DNA of 64,000 nucleotides from positions 70,833,681-70,897,680 of the forward strand of contig CM055315.2 of the NCBI GenBank assembly GCA_029255685.2, written 5' to 3'. Shown here in pieces: positions 33,801 through 45,938 of the stretch (its first letter is position 1; each line of letters opens with the position of its first letter). This DNA comes from Silene conica (Eukaryota > Streptophyta > Magnoliopsida > Caryophyllales > Caryophyllaceae). A program made the translations under genes and the position numbers. The notes beneath the pieces were generated by a model, which was given only the letters and a program-made list of their open reading frames with translations, did no database searches and was not told the DNA's origin.

Positions 33801-34861
33801 GGGTTCATTCGATCAGTCGAGGAACCATGTCTCTATATCAAGTCGAGTGGGAGCAAGATTGTATTCCTAGTACTGTATGTCGACGACATACTCTTGATTG
33901 GGAATGACATACCTCTCTTATCTTCGGTTAAAGCATGGTTGAAAAACCATTTCCAGATGAAAGATCTGGGAGAGGCACAAAGAATTTTGGGCATCCATAT
34001 CTACAGGGATAGATCACGACGGATGTTGTCTCTCAGTCAGGAGTCTTATATTGATAAGATTCTGGAGAGATTCAGCATGACGAACTCCAAGAAGGGGTTT
34101 CTTCCTATGACTCCTGGGCTTCACTTGAGCAAGACTCAAGAAGCTAAGTCATTGGAAGAGAAAGAGCGCATGAGTCGGATTCCTTATGCTTCGGCAATAG
34201 GATCGATCATGTATGCCATGATATGCACACGTCCTGACGTTGCATATGCATTGAGTATGACAAGTCGATTCCAAGCTCATCAAGGTGAACAACACTGGAT
34301 GGCCGTGAAAAACATTCTTAAGTACCTACGGAGGACTAAAGATTGGGGATTGACTTACGGAGGCGACTCGACCCTCTGCGCCACGGGTTACGCAGATGCT
34401 AGCTTCCAAACGGATCGAGATGACTCGAAATCTCAGTCTGGATTCGTTTTTACTCTTAATGGCGCTGCTGTCAGCTGGAAAAGTTCTAAACAGAGTGTTA
34501 CAGCAGATTCTACGACTGAGTCCGAGTACTATGCCGCCTCAGAAGCAGCTAAGGAAGAATATGGATGCGTCAATTCTTACAAGGGCTATCAGTAGTGCCT
34601 AGTTCGAATGACCCAATCACCGTTTATTGTGATAATAAAGGTGCCATCTTCCAAGCTAAGGAGCATAAGTCTAGCAACAAGGCTAGGCATGTACAACGGA
34701 AAGCTCATCTAATCAGAGATTACGTGGAGCAAAAGGAGATTTTCATTGATAAGATCGCTACGGATGACAACATAGATGATCCTCTCACAAAAGCATTACC
34801 ACGTGATAAGCATGAAGGGCACATTCATTCCATGGAAATTGGATGTGTTCCTAAGTTGTAG
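30831..34861 (+). pseudogene. Copia-C gag-pol polyprotein
   Basis: The frame starts at Met 30831 (MAGEDPMPS). A TAG at 30954 is the only stop before a frameshift near 34560. Domains in order are a UBN2-type gag, a CCHC knuckle CHHCHKTGHWRRSC (about residue 278), the protease WVLDTGCGSHLC (about 328), a GAG-pre-integrase HCRMGH, and integrase with D in HTDVCGP (about 525), D in RSDRGGEY and E in VSERRNRT. RT has YVDDILLIGND (about 1016). RNase H has GYADASF and TESEYYAAS. A one-base deletion shifts the last 98 codons (34565-34861), which hold the RNase H C-terminus and DPLTKALPR. Two lesions separate it from an open frame. The copia lineage was not resolved. Confidence 0.92.
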
Positions 34862-35724
34862 TACTCTTTTATGAATTCATGTAATAATTCATTTTCTCGT
34901 GTACTCTATTCAACCTTATTGTTATGATATATAATGTTTTGTTTCTCATGTGGAATTGTACGCCAATTTTGAACACCACAAAGTGAACTGATTAACATTA
35001 CATCGTTTTGGTCCTTGATTACCCACTTGAGCTGATAACTCAGGTAATCATTTTGTGACGTTGGTTGATGGTGGGTTCAACGAGCCATAAGTCACACGGC
35101 TGACTGACCAATCACAAAGGCGAGTTATACGGATATCTCGTAGGACACCCCGTGACAGCGTTATGGAGTCCTAAATGTTTTATAACATTGGGTGCCAGGT
35201 CGTGGATAGGACCTCCATAGTGTTCCTTAGAGTCGAGTCTTTTGACCTTCAACTGTCTCTTGAGATTAAGGCAGATTTTGGGTAACTTTGGTTTCTTTCC
35301 CACGGTCACCGTAACAGGGGCCAAGAGGATTTTTTTCTGGGTTATTTCATGTTGCGCGATATCGGCAGGATTCGAGTTGAGGGAAATATCCAAACCCTTA
35401 TCAGGATTTTATCATTTCTCAGGGCCACTCGAGGAGTAGTAACTGAAATGCATGGCCATGCTCGAATACAGATTCGTTTTATCAGTTAAGTTACTCTCTA
35501 ATCGGGGAAACCACTCTTGATACAGATCGCTTGTGAGATACGACCTTTGCGAATGCGGATTTGCAAATTGTCTTACATTGAGTGGGATAAATTTTAAAAG
35601 GATATGAGAATCGGTTATCGCACCTACACTTGTACGGACAAGTGGGAGTTTGTTGGAGCTTGTGTCCTCCACATGTAGTGTGATAACGTCATTGCACATA
35701 CCCTTGTACGGACAAGTGGGAGAT
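34862..35724 (+). other. Copia-C 3' internal noncoding region and polypurine tract
   Basis: Noncoding from the pol stop to the 3' LTR, ending in AAGTGGGAGA. From 35044 on it duplicates 27413-28092. It also carries the 74-bp duplicated purine-tract module. Confidence 0.8.
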
Positions 35725-36720
35725 TGTTGGGGCTGGTGTCCTTGACAATTAAGTACAATGACTTATTAAATCTCTTAAAGGATCACAAGGGCATACTTTT
35801 GTATTATTACCAGTTGATCCACGTTTATCAATAACGGTTGGCTTGCTAAATAAGTTTGACGTTATTGTCATACGGATGGCGGTGATCAACTGGTCCCTAT
35901 ACGTCACACCTATAGGACACGTTTGAGAGATGTGAAGGTATGAAAATACAATCACATTTATGCCGGATATGACTAAACAGTTAGTCAGAGGTATTGACTA
36001 TTAAATTAGTCAATAAGATGTTGAGATTATTATTTAATACGGATTAAATAATTTTAGCTAATACGGATTACATGATTAATTCGTAAAATTAAATATAAAC
36101 GGTTATATTTGATTAAATATTAATTTCGCGTATTAATATAAACAGTTATATTAATTTGGGTAATTATACAATATCGTAATTTTATCAGACCATTATTAAT
36201 ACATCGACTGCATTAATATCTGATAACATGTATACGATTTATAAATAAAACCCGCGAATAAATTTTAGCTAAATGGGTCGAATCACGAATTAGAATAAGG
36301 TAAGAGTGGAAAGCCCACTCCTACCCTATTCATGAATTTCGGTCGTGCACTACATAAGGAGGAGGACTCTCCTTATGTCAGGTGACTCTTTTTTCACTGT
36401 TTAAACAAATCTCAAGAAAATTAGGGTTTGAGAGCATTCTTCTCCCATAACCCAAATCTCACATCTAAAACTCAAAAGGCTCTCCCGATATTGCAAGGCA
36501 GTTGGAGAGGATTTCTAGCACACGCGGCAACGTCTCAATCTAAGTCTTCGGTGCAAGTTATAGGAGGGAATTTGTGTTAATTCCTGTTCTTAGGCCTTTC
36601 GCGCAAGGACTAAAGGTTGTACTCTTTTTCATATCTTTTTAATCTTATGACCATATTCACGATTGTATTTTTCATTATAATCCTGCAAGTATAGGGCGAA
36701 TACACGTTTTATTCCCCACA
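35725..36720 (+). repeat. Copia-C 3' LTR
   Basis: 996 bp, the same length as the 5' LTR. It ends CCCACA and is followed by GAGGT and the Copia-A protease remnant. Confidence 0.92.
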
Positions 36721-37844
36721 GAGGTACCATAGGTTATTCTCTTTAGCGATTATCTACACAGAATGATTTAAATACAGGTTTTAGGTACCCAAGCATACTT
36801 GGGTCCTTTAGAGTTAGTGATAACAAAAACATCCTCCTTCTTAACCCAGACTTGTCTTACTATAAGTTTCTTAGATCTGTGGTAGTTAGGTTTTGTCGAT
36901 CTAGTGTAAGTCTTTGGGTTTTGTTTCTTATAGGTTGTAGGTTTAGGAATTTGAGTGGTCTTATTTTTCTTTTCTGCGTAATCGAAGGACATGTCATAGA
37001 ACCATCTATGGTCATCGTTCCTTTCCTCAACTTTTTCATTATCTTCCTCATTGTCGATGATGGAGATAGAGTCATTTGGTATACCTAGAGATTTTACAAA
37101 TTTGACTCCAGTCTTGAAGTCGAGTGCATGTTTTACACAATTTTCTCTTAGGTGTCCAGTGTGACCACAGTAAGTACAAATTAAATATTCAGGCGGGTCT
37201 ACATACTTTCTTTTTCTAAAGTCACGTTCATCAGGTTTTTGTTGACATTTAGAGTGGTCTCTCCTGCCATACCACTCATGACCTAGACTCATCTTCATGT
37301 TGTTATCAGATTGTTCAGTTAGGAAGTTTAGTATGTTAGTACTTCCTTCCCATTTCTCGTGAACCTTGCGAGCATGAAGAAGAAGGTCTTTTAAAGAATA
37401 TATTTCTTTTATGCAGGAGGAATGGTCAACATTGTTGTGTTCTTTCAAGTCTTGAATATCTTTATTAAAATTGAACACGATTTTCGCATGTTCCTTTTTA
37501 ATTTTGGTTATGTTGAATTCTAGATCCATGATCTTTTGCTCGAGGATTTCAACTTCTTGATGAGTTTCATCTACAACTACTGGTGTAGGTTTACTCTTTA
37601 GAAGTTCATTAGACCTTTTTAAATCTGTGGTTATAGCTTCATTAGCTATAATCTTAGATTCAAGCTCTTTAATGTTGAGTTTTAATTTTGAGATTACAGC
37701 TTCATTGGCTGTAACTTTAGACTCAAGAATTTTCTTCTCAGACATTACTGTTTCCAATTTAACATTTGTATCAATGTTAACTTTGGATTTCAGTTTCTTA
37801 GCTTTGGCCTTTAAGAGTTGATTTTCCTCTGCAATGTCAATGAT
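36721..37844 (-). pseudogene. Copia-A gag, C-terminal part with second zinc knuckle, and protease edge
   Basis: Minus-strand frame with a long heptad-rich coiled coil (repeating ESKxxANEA units), a CCHC knuckle CTYCGHTGHLRENC and a basic tail ending GPKYAWVPK, which is typical of Sirevirus gag. A stop follows at 36768. The short remnant up to 36721 ends in codons for W-Y-L of the protease active-site motif, where Copia-C is inserted. A TAG near 37848 separates this from the part upstream. Confidence 0.82.
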
Positions 37845-39085
37845 CTATTCCTTCAACTCGTCTAATTCAAGACTTTGTTCGTGACATTGGTCTAGGGTTT
37901 GTTCGAAATAATTAATTAATGAAGACTTAGATAAATTTTTAACTTGACTCTTAAACTGTAAAAAATTTACCTCTTGGTCTTCATCTTCTGAGTCAGATTC
38001 TCCGTAAAGGCAAAATTGTGATGAATCATGATCGTCGGAGATTAGATCCAAACTGATGTTGCTTAGGCACAGGTTAGCGACTTCCTCTTCCTCTGAGTCT
38101 TCGTCATCTTCGGAATCTAATTCTCCCCAGCAAGATGCGAGCATAACCTTCTTGAATTCAGTCTTGGTCTTATCTCGTTTGGTTTGTCTTTAATTTTGTC
38201 CCAGCTTGGACAGTCCTTGATCATATGGCCTTGATCACCACATTTGAAGCACCCTCGTTTGAAGAAGGTTTGCTTAGAGTCATTCTTTTTCTTGTCATTT
38301 GTTTTATTGTTCGATTTGGTAAATCTACCTTTGAAGACTGCCCTTTTAAAGCGTCTTGCGAATAGAACTGTTTCATCTTCTAGTTCAGGTTCGCATTCTT
38401 CGCTTATAAAAGTTTGTAAGACAACGTTTTTGCCTTTAGGATGATCATCATCATCTTTATTCAACATGATCTCATGAGCCATTAGAGATCCAATAAGTTC
38501 TTGATAAGTCATGGTCGAGAGATCACGAGCTTCTTCAATTGCAGTGACTTTAGGTTGCCACTTTTTGGTAAGGCTTCTAAGGACCTTTCTGACTATGTCC
38601 TCAGAATCATACTTCCTACCAAGGTTCCGCAGTTCATTTAGTATGCAAGAGAATCGTGCAGACATGCTATCAATCGATTCATTCTTTTCCATAGTGAAAA
38701 GTTCATATCGATGAATAAGCAAGTCTATGCGATGTTTCTTGACTGCGGAAGTACCTTCGTAGGCAAGTTCTAGGCCATCCCATATTTCTTTAGCTGAATT
38801 ACTAGAAGAGAAGCGATCAAATTCAGAAGTAATCATACCGTTTTGAAGTAGACTCATGGCTTTTGAATTTTTCTCAGGAATCTTGTAATCAGCTTCCACA
38901 TAATCACTTTCTGATTTCTCATATGTGGTTCCATTTGCAGAAGCAACCAAGATCTTCCTTGGTCCAGTTTGAATTATCTTCCAGCATTCCCAGTCACATC
39001 CTTTGACGTAATGGGTCATCATGTTCTTCCACAAGCTATAGTTCTTTCCATCGAAGATAGGACACTTAAGGTGTTTAGAATCCAT
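37845..39085 (-). pseudogene. Copia-A gag, N-terminal part
   Basis: Starts MDSKHLKCPIFDGKNYSLWK, the usual beginning of copia gag (DUF4219/UBN2), and continues to a CCHC knuckle CFKCGDQGHMIKDC near 38230. A frameshift around 38150-38190 moves the acidic segment (GELDSEDDEDSEEEE) into another frame. That frame is then open to 37845. Gag forms the virus-like particle and its knuckles bind element RNA. Confidence 0.88.
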
Positions 39086-39139
39086 TAAGAATCAATTGAA
39101 GGATCAATCTCAAGCTGTAAGGCTTTCAAGAGCACGGGG

Positions 39140-39151
39140 CTCTGATACCAA
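39140..39151 (-). other. Copia-A primer-binding site
   Basis: On the minus strand TGGTATCAGAGC follows the end of the 5' LTR after two bases. It is Met-tRNA type. Confidence 0.9.
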
Positions 39152-39152
39152 T

Positions 39153-40665
39153 TGAAGAGTCTATTGACCTAGATATACTCAAGAAGGGGGGGGGTTGAAT
39201 TTAGTATGCCAACTTTTTCGATTCTTCTTCGATGTATGTTGATGAAGCGTGGTAATATCAAGTAACGAGTAAGAACGATAAAGTAAAAGGAGACACGATC
39301 TTTTGAAGTGGTTCAGTTTCACAAATCGAAACCTACGTCCACTATTCTCGATTAATAAAATTAGTACCTTCTCCGGATTACAATTTTATCAACCCAACTC
39401 GTAAAACTTTGATGTTAGTTGTAACTCAATCTAGATACCGTAAAATATCTAGCTACGACAAGTACCATTAAATACTTGCTTACAATGAGTACCGCTAAAT
39501 ACTCGAATTTATCTTAAGTAAATAAGATAAAGTCTTCAACAATTTCTTGTGTTCAATGATCTTGAACGTATGAGAATATTCTTCCAAGCTTGTAGTCTTG
39601 ATTACGAGATTTGACAATGATTGGCACGGAAAACGAGACGTACGAGAGGTTACGCTCGTTTGGTTCTTGATATGCGTGAGGCGTGTACTTCGTTACTTTT
39701 GAACGTGTGATATGGTATGTATATATAATAATTTAGATCTAGGTTGAATCCTAGATAGTTTAGGAATATTACTTTATCTAGAATACTTATTCTAGGTAAT
39801 ATTTTAAACTTAATCTTATTTGATTTAGGAAAGAACTCTAATAAGATATTACCAATTTAAGACATAAGATAATATTTCCAAAACCTATTTGATTTAGGAA
39901 ACATCTTATATCATAAAATATAGTATCCTATCTTAAATCAATTCTTAATTCTTGTCAAGATATAATAAATTATATCTTTAACTAAATCCTAGTTTGACTT
40001 TTAGTAAATTAAATAAACACATGTTATTTATTTAATTAAACCTTAAGACAATATAAAACGTGTTACTCAACCGCATGCAAAACGAGATACACGATCCCGA
40101 GGCGCACGGTTCCCAAGGTGCACGTTTCATAGAATACGTTTTCCGAGACATATTTCTCGAAGCACGTTTCTTTAGGAGTTTAGATTTTGACAATAATGGT
40201 TAGAATAAAATTCTTAGTATATTAGAATAAATAATTATCTCATAAGATAATTATTTTAATTCTTTTTAACCAAAGAATATTTCTATTCCAAAACCATTTT
40301 AAGATTACTAAATTAATATATAACAATATATTAATATCACGCATAAATCTTTACGCTTTTATTTATTCCACGCAAATCTCATTTGTTCAATAGTTATAGA
40401 TACGACTAATAACTTAAGAACTCCTTGATGTCGTAATAAAACTTTTATCTTGTAAGTCTTCAAAACGACTTGATACGAGCTTGATCTTTTCTTCAATCTA
40501 CGATTGTATCTATACTTTGCTAGACTACGATCTTCGCTCTATAATTGATTGTACACTTAAACGCACGATTACACGCATATGTATATAAAACATAATTGTC
40601 TAGACTTGTCATTATTAAAACATAAAAAAACAATATATTAAATACATAGAATATTTTACCCAACA
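39153..40665 (-). repeat. Copia-A 5' LTR, with internal sequence on both sides
   Basis: 1513 bp, matching 385-1904. On its gag side it meets the PBS. On its other side it meets a polypurine tract and the 3' internal region of another Copia-A copy, so a single LTR serves both. Confidence 0.9.
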
Positions 40666-42323
40666 AATTCCCCCTTTGTAATGATGGCAAGTCTAATCTA
40701 GAATCGTGTCTAAGTGTAACGTAGTAACGTTCCCCCTCAACATAATATTGGTCCTTCATAATATAGATCAACTAGGGTTTCTATTTTTAGACTAAACCAA
40801 TTACTTAACGAACTATAAGAGACAATACGTTACGACAAGGAGCAATCTTAGGCAAATTCGTAATCTAGATCGCATTATTTTTCCCCTCTTGACATCATTG
40901 AAAAGACGGAAACAAAGACATAAAACGACTAAAATGATATAATACGAAACAAACCTAAGCATGCAATTCTAAATCAAACACACAAACATAATTAAAATCA
41001 AGCAAACACGAAATACGAACGGTAAAACGGCACACAACCATATACTACAATGCCAAAAGGGCCGAATAAGCAACATAAAGCCTAATGGGCCGAATATATC
41101 AAAGTATGGCCTAATGGGCCGAATGTAGTTGGGTAAAGAGTAGAGTTTAGTACAAGCCAACTAGGCCGAATTAGGGATAAGGAAAATGGGCCACGAATAC
41201 TAAAAGTTTGAAGCAAAAAAGAATGAAGGGACAAAGGCAAGGGAAGGCTTTTGGAAACCGGACTCCACCACACGGCCCAAACCATCCACTGTAAGAGTCC
41301 AAGTCCAAATCTTCAAAACAAAGTTGTTAACACTACGAAATAGATACTGAAATTATTTGGGGTGACGGATGATGTGAGGATTAACAAAGTCGGGACGGGT
41401 ACGATATTCTAACGTGTCCAACCGATCAAGGCAACTAGCCACATTACGTCCTCGAGCATCGATAGCACGCTCGAAGTTGAGGACCTTAAGGCAAAGAGCC
41501 TTCACCGCCTCCAAACACTTAGCTCCGTCCTTGCGTAACCCGCGACTATCTTGGACTAATGCGCCACCTTGAGTGGTTAGAAAGTGATGACGATCACTCA
41601 CCCCAATGATCTCCTCCTTCACAAACTTCAATTCACGGGTAAGATTGACGAGACTACCATTAATCTTTTCCATCCATTCTCGTATATCAACATTCACACC
41701 CGACCCGTTAATATTCTCGGACTTCGCGTCCTTCAACCCAGCCACAAGCGAAAATAATTTGTCGACTTTTCCTTCAAGAACATCCAAATTTCCGTTCCCC
41801 TTAACTTCCTCACTTTCTCGACCAAACAACAGATCACCATCCTTCCCAAAAATACCCATTAACTTCTTAAGCTTGTCATTCATCCTATCCCGAGGAATGA
41901 CACCATAGTTGTTCACATCAACTACTCCGGCATCAAATAACAACTTCGAAACCCACATGCCATACGGTATATCAAGAGTTGTACTAAACCGTTCCTTGAC
42001 CAAAATTTTTGAAATCTGACTAATTTTAGCAAAGAACAGAGGTGCTAAGTTCACCTTGACACCCGTCAACCAATTAAACAAGACAATGGCTTCACAACAA
42101 CTGAGTTTGTCACGACCACCCCGTCGTAGCAAAATCGAATTCCATAAGAAATTAACAAAGAACTTTAACTTTGGATTAAATGAACTAGTTAACAAAGGAC
42201 TCACTTCCGAAGCCTCTTTATCGAAATATTTCTTAATTTCCATTTTTTCCGTTTTAGACACGTTTGCCCACTCTTTACTCGGGTCAAGAACGAGCCCTTC
42301 GTTCTTTAACCCAAAAACCCGAG
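40666..42323 (-). mobile_element. Second, truncated Copia-A copy (3' internal region and extra ORF)
   Basis: Duplicates 1905-3563 at high identity. The extra ORF here (41353-42322) is open over its C-terminal about 320 codons and has Trp where the left copy has TAG at 2914. It ends abruptly after RVFGLKN where a run of T residues marks a LINE 3' end. RT, integrase and gag of this copy are absent. Confidence 0.88.
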
Positions 42324-43385
42324 TTTTTTTATAAGGTAATAAAACTAGATTGATGCTATGAGATATGACCAACCTATCTCATCCTTGTGAATGAGAGAGA
42401 TAAGTTGAAGCCACCACTTTTAAACCATCTCGAAAGAGTTGGACAAGAATGTCCAATAGAAGCCATGGAGTCCGCAACTTTGTTGCTCTTCACGAAGACA
42501 AGGTTTAAAGTATCACTTCGTCGAAAAAGCGAAGGTCTAATTTCACATTTTGTTGATAATATTAAAAAATTTCCGAAGAATTTGTCAGGTACTGCCGATT
42601 GAGTTAATAACACATAAATTATCACCCTCCACGATTAACTATGAGATTTCTAAGTATTTAACCGCTAAAATGCCTTCTTATAAAGTGACAACTTCTACAA
42701 GAAGAATACTATTGGATCCACATTTTTTTGCTCTTAGCAAAAGGACGTTACCATTATGATCTCTTATAGAATATCCTAAAACAGTTTTATTGCCTTCTAT
42801 TCTCGATCCGTAAAATTTTTCATTAGGAAACCGTTTTTAGGTTTCTTCCACCAGATTTCTTTCGTACTAGAAGTGGTTCTACCTGACTCATCTTTCTCGG
42901 GATTGTTGAGATCCTTATGACTAGTCTCAATCCGAGTCATTCATATAAAACCATGCAATTCGCCAAATAAAAGTAATCCTAATTAAATCATCTTTTGAAA
43001 TTAATTCTTTGAGATCATTAAGTTTCATTATAAAACTTGTACTCACAATATTATCATAATTTTTCAAAAAAGATTGTTGAAACTTATGATGTTCATGTCT
43101 TGGACAACATATCCAATCAAGAGACATTCGTAAAAGAAATGATATTTGTTTTCAATAGAATAGTTACACAAAACACAATGAGATGAGACACTAATATGAT
43201 TTCTGAGAAGCTTACCTTTCATTGGGAGACCGTCAATACGGGCTTTCCAAAGGAAAAAAATTCAACTTCCAAATCCACTGGAATTCACACCTATCAAGAG
43301 CTTGATCGAACAAAACTTGCGCCAGCCAAGTTATTGTTTTGGTAGACAATTTTTCATCCACGGACAACCTTAAAATAAGGGTATC
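42324..43385 (-). mobile_element. LINE 3' fragment (zf-RVT and RNase H)
   Basis: Minus-strand sequence homologous to the 3' third of the LINE at 6172-9262. It starts with LSVDEKLSTKTITWLAQ (compare 8127 onward) and ends with NKVADSMASIGHSCPTLSRW and a short poly(T) at 42324. Multiple frameshifts and stops show it is an old, decayed copy. A target duplication was not found. Confidence 0.82.
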
Positions 43386-43392
43386 CAAAATA

Positions 43393-44305
43393 TCTATATC
43401 TATATAAAAGTATAAAAGAACAACCGCTATACATTAAGTTGGACACGTGTCGCTTTCACGTTAAAAATTTTCCCGCCCAAGTTCCCTTTATGTGATTAAA
43501 TTTTGGAAAATCTTGAAAAAAATATTCTCATATCACTGATTAAACATATCCTTAATAATGTGATCCAATCGAATTGCCAACTTAACGGAAAGAACATACA
43601 ATATATTTAATTCCCGTAAAATATAATTGTATAATGTGATTAAATTTTGGAAAATCTTGGAAAAAATATTCTCACTTCACTGATTAAGCATATCTTAATA
43701 ATGAGATCCAATCTAATTGCCAAATTAACGAAAAGAACATACAATATATTTAATTATCATGAAGTATATTGTAGAATGTGATTAAATTTTGGAAAATCTC
43801 GGAACATCACTAATTAAGCATATCCTTATTAATGAGATCCAAACGAATTGTCAAATTAACTGAAAGAACATAAAATATATTTAATTACCGTGAAATATAT
43901 TGTATAATTCCATGAATAGCCAAATTGAACAATAGTTCAATTTTTAACTAAATAATAGTTGGAAAAAATATTCTCACATACAATTAATTACCCGTGCAAT
44001 ATTATTCAAAGATTCAATTAATTCAATGAGATCCAAACTACCATTTTAAGCGTAACTATAACATATATTTTCAATTCTATAATAGTGGTATTATGTCACC
44101 GCATAATACCAATTATGTGTATTTTCAATTTTATAATAGTGCTATTATGTCACGGCTAAATATAAAACTAAGAACTATTTTTAATAATTAGCCATGGGGT
44201 CATTTACACAAGTGGTATGTAACTGGTTTGTTTTAAGAAAAACGTATTGTTTAATCAAATAAAAACTAATATAGGAGATATTAAATTATACAATCTATTT
44301 ATCTA
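43393..44305 (+). mobile_element. Helitron-like 5' terminal region with tandem repeats
   Basis: Begins with TCTATATCTATATAAAAG preceded by A, followed by GGACACGTGTCGC and TTTTCCCGCC, a layout seen at 5' ends of plant Helitrons. It contains a tandem array (43491-43908). No plus-strand 3' hairpin/CTRR end was found, so the extent is uncertain. Confidence 0.45.
43491..43908 (+). repeat. 143-bp tandem repeat, three diverged copies
   Basis: Units beginning TGTGATTAAATTTTGG start at 43491, 43635 and 43777 (periods 144 and 142). Each contains TTCTCA...GATTAA and a TATATTTAATT segment. The third is shortened internally. Confidence 0.85.
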
Positions 44306-45224
44306 TCTATATATAATTATAATAGAGAAACCATTAGACACATGACAGTCATTAATTAAATATTTTCCCGCTCAGTAATTATTTCGTTATTTATGATAAA
44401 AAATCATTACTTAGTTTCTTATTAATATTGATTGTAATTATTATATTACAGTATTATTATACCCTCTTTTTATGATTTTATTTAATCACGTTATCTATAT
44501 CTATTCATAATTTATTTTTCTTTTTTTGATTGGATTATGTAGAATTTTTATCTGTTTGAATTTATTTAAGTAATTCGACGTCTACGAAGTATTACTCGGT
44601 CGATAATTTCTTATTTGTAAAGAAGTATTTGTTAATGTAATTTAATTCAGGTTCTGTCGGGCCAATTCGAGTCATGTCAGTTTGGTTCATCATTTTTTCG
44701 AGATAATTAGGGTCGGATCAGATTGGATCATTACGGGTCGGGATGGGTCGGGTCAGGTCAATGATTAAGAGAGAAATCTCATTTCAAGTCATTTTGTTCA
44801 TTAGAGTTTTTGTTTTTCCAAGTTATTTTCGAGTTGGGTGGTTTCAGATTATGCCACTTCGGGTTGGATCAATTACGGGTCAAATTAGTTAGGAAATTTT
44901 TTGGGCCGAGTCAGATGAATTCGGATTTTGGGTCATATTTGGGTGATGTAGTTTGAGTCAATTTCGGGTCTCGGGTCAACCTATTTTCGAATATGTAACA
45001 ATTGTTGTTCTCAAATTGAAATATGACAAAAAGTAATTGATAGTAATGGAAAAACCGTAATAGTCGGACAACGGAAAATTGAACTTTTAAATAAAGATAA
45101 AAGGCAAGACTAAATATTATTCTAAATTTCAAATTCCAAAAGATGAATTGTCGCCCTGAGTAATTTTAACATATTGATAACAATGTTATTCAGGTTTTTA
45201 ATATATTTTAAACATTTATCTATA
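44306..45224 (+). mobile_element. Second Helitron-like 5' terminus and GGGTC-rich sequence
   Basis: TCTATATATAATTATAATAG preceded by A, then GACACATGACAG and TTTTCCCGC, the same layout as at 43393. Downstream (about 44650-44990) is degenerate GGGTCGGGT-type sequence with no coding content. The end is not identified. Confidence 0.4.
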
Positions 45225-45254
45225 CTAGTTGTTCCTCCGCGCGCGATGCGCGCG
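45225..45254 (-). mobile_element. Helitron 3' terminus (hairpin plus CTAG)
   Basis: On the minus strand a 7-bp GC stem with 3-nt loop, CGCGCGCATCGCGCGCG (45238-45254), is followed by a 9-nt spacer and CTAG (45225-45228), then T. This is the canonical Helitron 3' end: a short hairpin about 10 nt from CTRR, inserted before T. The element body would extend to higher coordinates. Related but hairpin-less sequences occur at about 47107, 48456 and 51091. Confidence 0.72.
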
Positions 45255-45473
45255 AAAGCCCAAATCAGTTAATTTGTTAGGAAGGAATTTGTCATCATGC
45301 CGATATATTGTACTGTATTTTCGCATTATATTTATGTTACGTGTCGATTGATTTAACATAATGCTGAAAGTAGGACTGATGAAGAGAAGAAAGGAGAATG
45401 AGTAGATAAGAAAGAGAAGGAAGATAACGAGAATGAGGACTACGGAGGACATTTCAGCAACAAAGATGCAGAA

Positions 45474-45714
45474 CAGAACAAGAGGAATATGACAAATAAC
45501 ACATTGTCGAGACATTGTCGAGCACGGTCCCCCTGCGTGGATCACTGCTCTATTGTTCACCCTTAGCAAATGTTTGCACATTTTTAAGGGTTGTTTTCAG
45601 CAGAACAAGAGGAATATGACAAATAACACACTGTTAAGCACGATATTGTCACGTGGAGCACTGTTATACTGTTCACCCTTAGCAAATGTTTGCATATTTA
45701 CAATGGGTTGTATA
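45474..45714 (+). repeat. 127-bp imperfect tandem duplication
   Basis: The unit CAGAACAAGAGGAATATGAC starts at 45474 and again at 45601. Both contain GTTCACCCTTAGCAAATG. It lies just inside the Helitron end. Confidence 0.85.
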
Positions 45715-45938
45715 AACATAAAGAGAATAAGTTAACGATTGTTAACTACGTTTATTTAATGCACAATACGTGTTGTACTAATGTTCATATTCAGTAACGT
45801 AAAAAACCACAAAGTGTCGAAAAATAACATATAAGTTAATTAAAATATGAATTAATATTTTAATTTATTAACATAATATCTTTAATTACTCACTTACGTA
45901 TTTAAATATGTTAGTTTTCATTACAATGTATAAATTTG

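Larger units (their letters stand above)
27413..36720 (+). mobile_element. Copia-C: plus-strand Ty1/copia element with an extra upstream 3' end
   Basis: The LTR at 28093-29088 is followed by a Met-tRNA PBS, a long leader, gag-pol and an LTR at 35725-36720. The first LTR is preceded by 680 bp (27413-28092) that duplicate the element's own 3' internal region (35044-35724). The structure is therefore internal-LTR-internal-LTR, the remnant of a head-to-tail tandem. The right end sits in Copia-A protease: the next bases, read on the minus strand, encode W-Y-L, which starts the protease WYLDSG motif. GAGGT (36721-36725) is the expected right target duplication. The LTRs differ at about seven positions in 996 bp. 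Confidence 0.88.
385..40665 (-). mobile_element. Copia-A: Sirevirus-like Ty1/copia retrotransposon, split by nested insertions
   Basis: Reading on the minus strand, the order is 5' LTR (39153-40665), Met-tRNA primer-binding site, long gag with two zinc knuckles (36768-39085), a cut protease, integrase (9277-10304), RT and RNase H (4658-6171), an extra ORF (2593-4080), polypurine tract and 3' LTR (385-1904). A long gag with coiled coil and an extra ORF after pol are typical of Sireviruses. The element is interrupted by a LINE, a Tekay element (itself carrying Element-E) and Copia-C. The two LTRs differ at about 27 positions by eye over roughly 1.5 kb, making this the oldest layer. Premature stops and the missing protease make it non-functional. 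Confidence 0.85.

Noticed and set aside
44650..44990. Telomere-like or interstitial telomeric repeat from GGGTC-rich sequence
   Set aside because: The motif is degenerate GGGTCGGGT, not TTTAGGG, and is not arrayed regularly.
44306..45228. A complete Helitron between the 5'-like end at 44306 and CTAG at 45225
   Set aside because: The hairpin lies on the wrong side of CTAG for a plus-strand element. The 45225 terminus belongs to a minus-strand element extending right.
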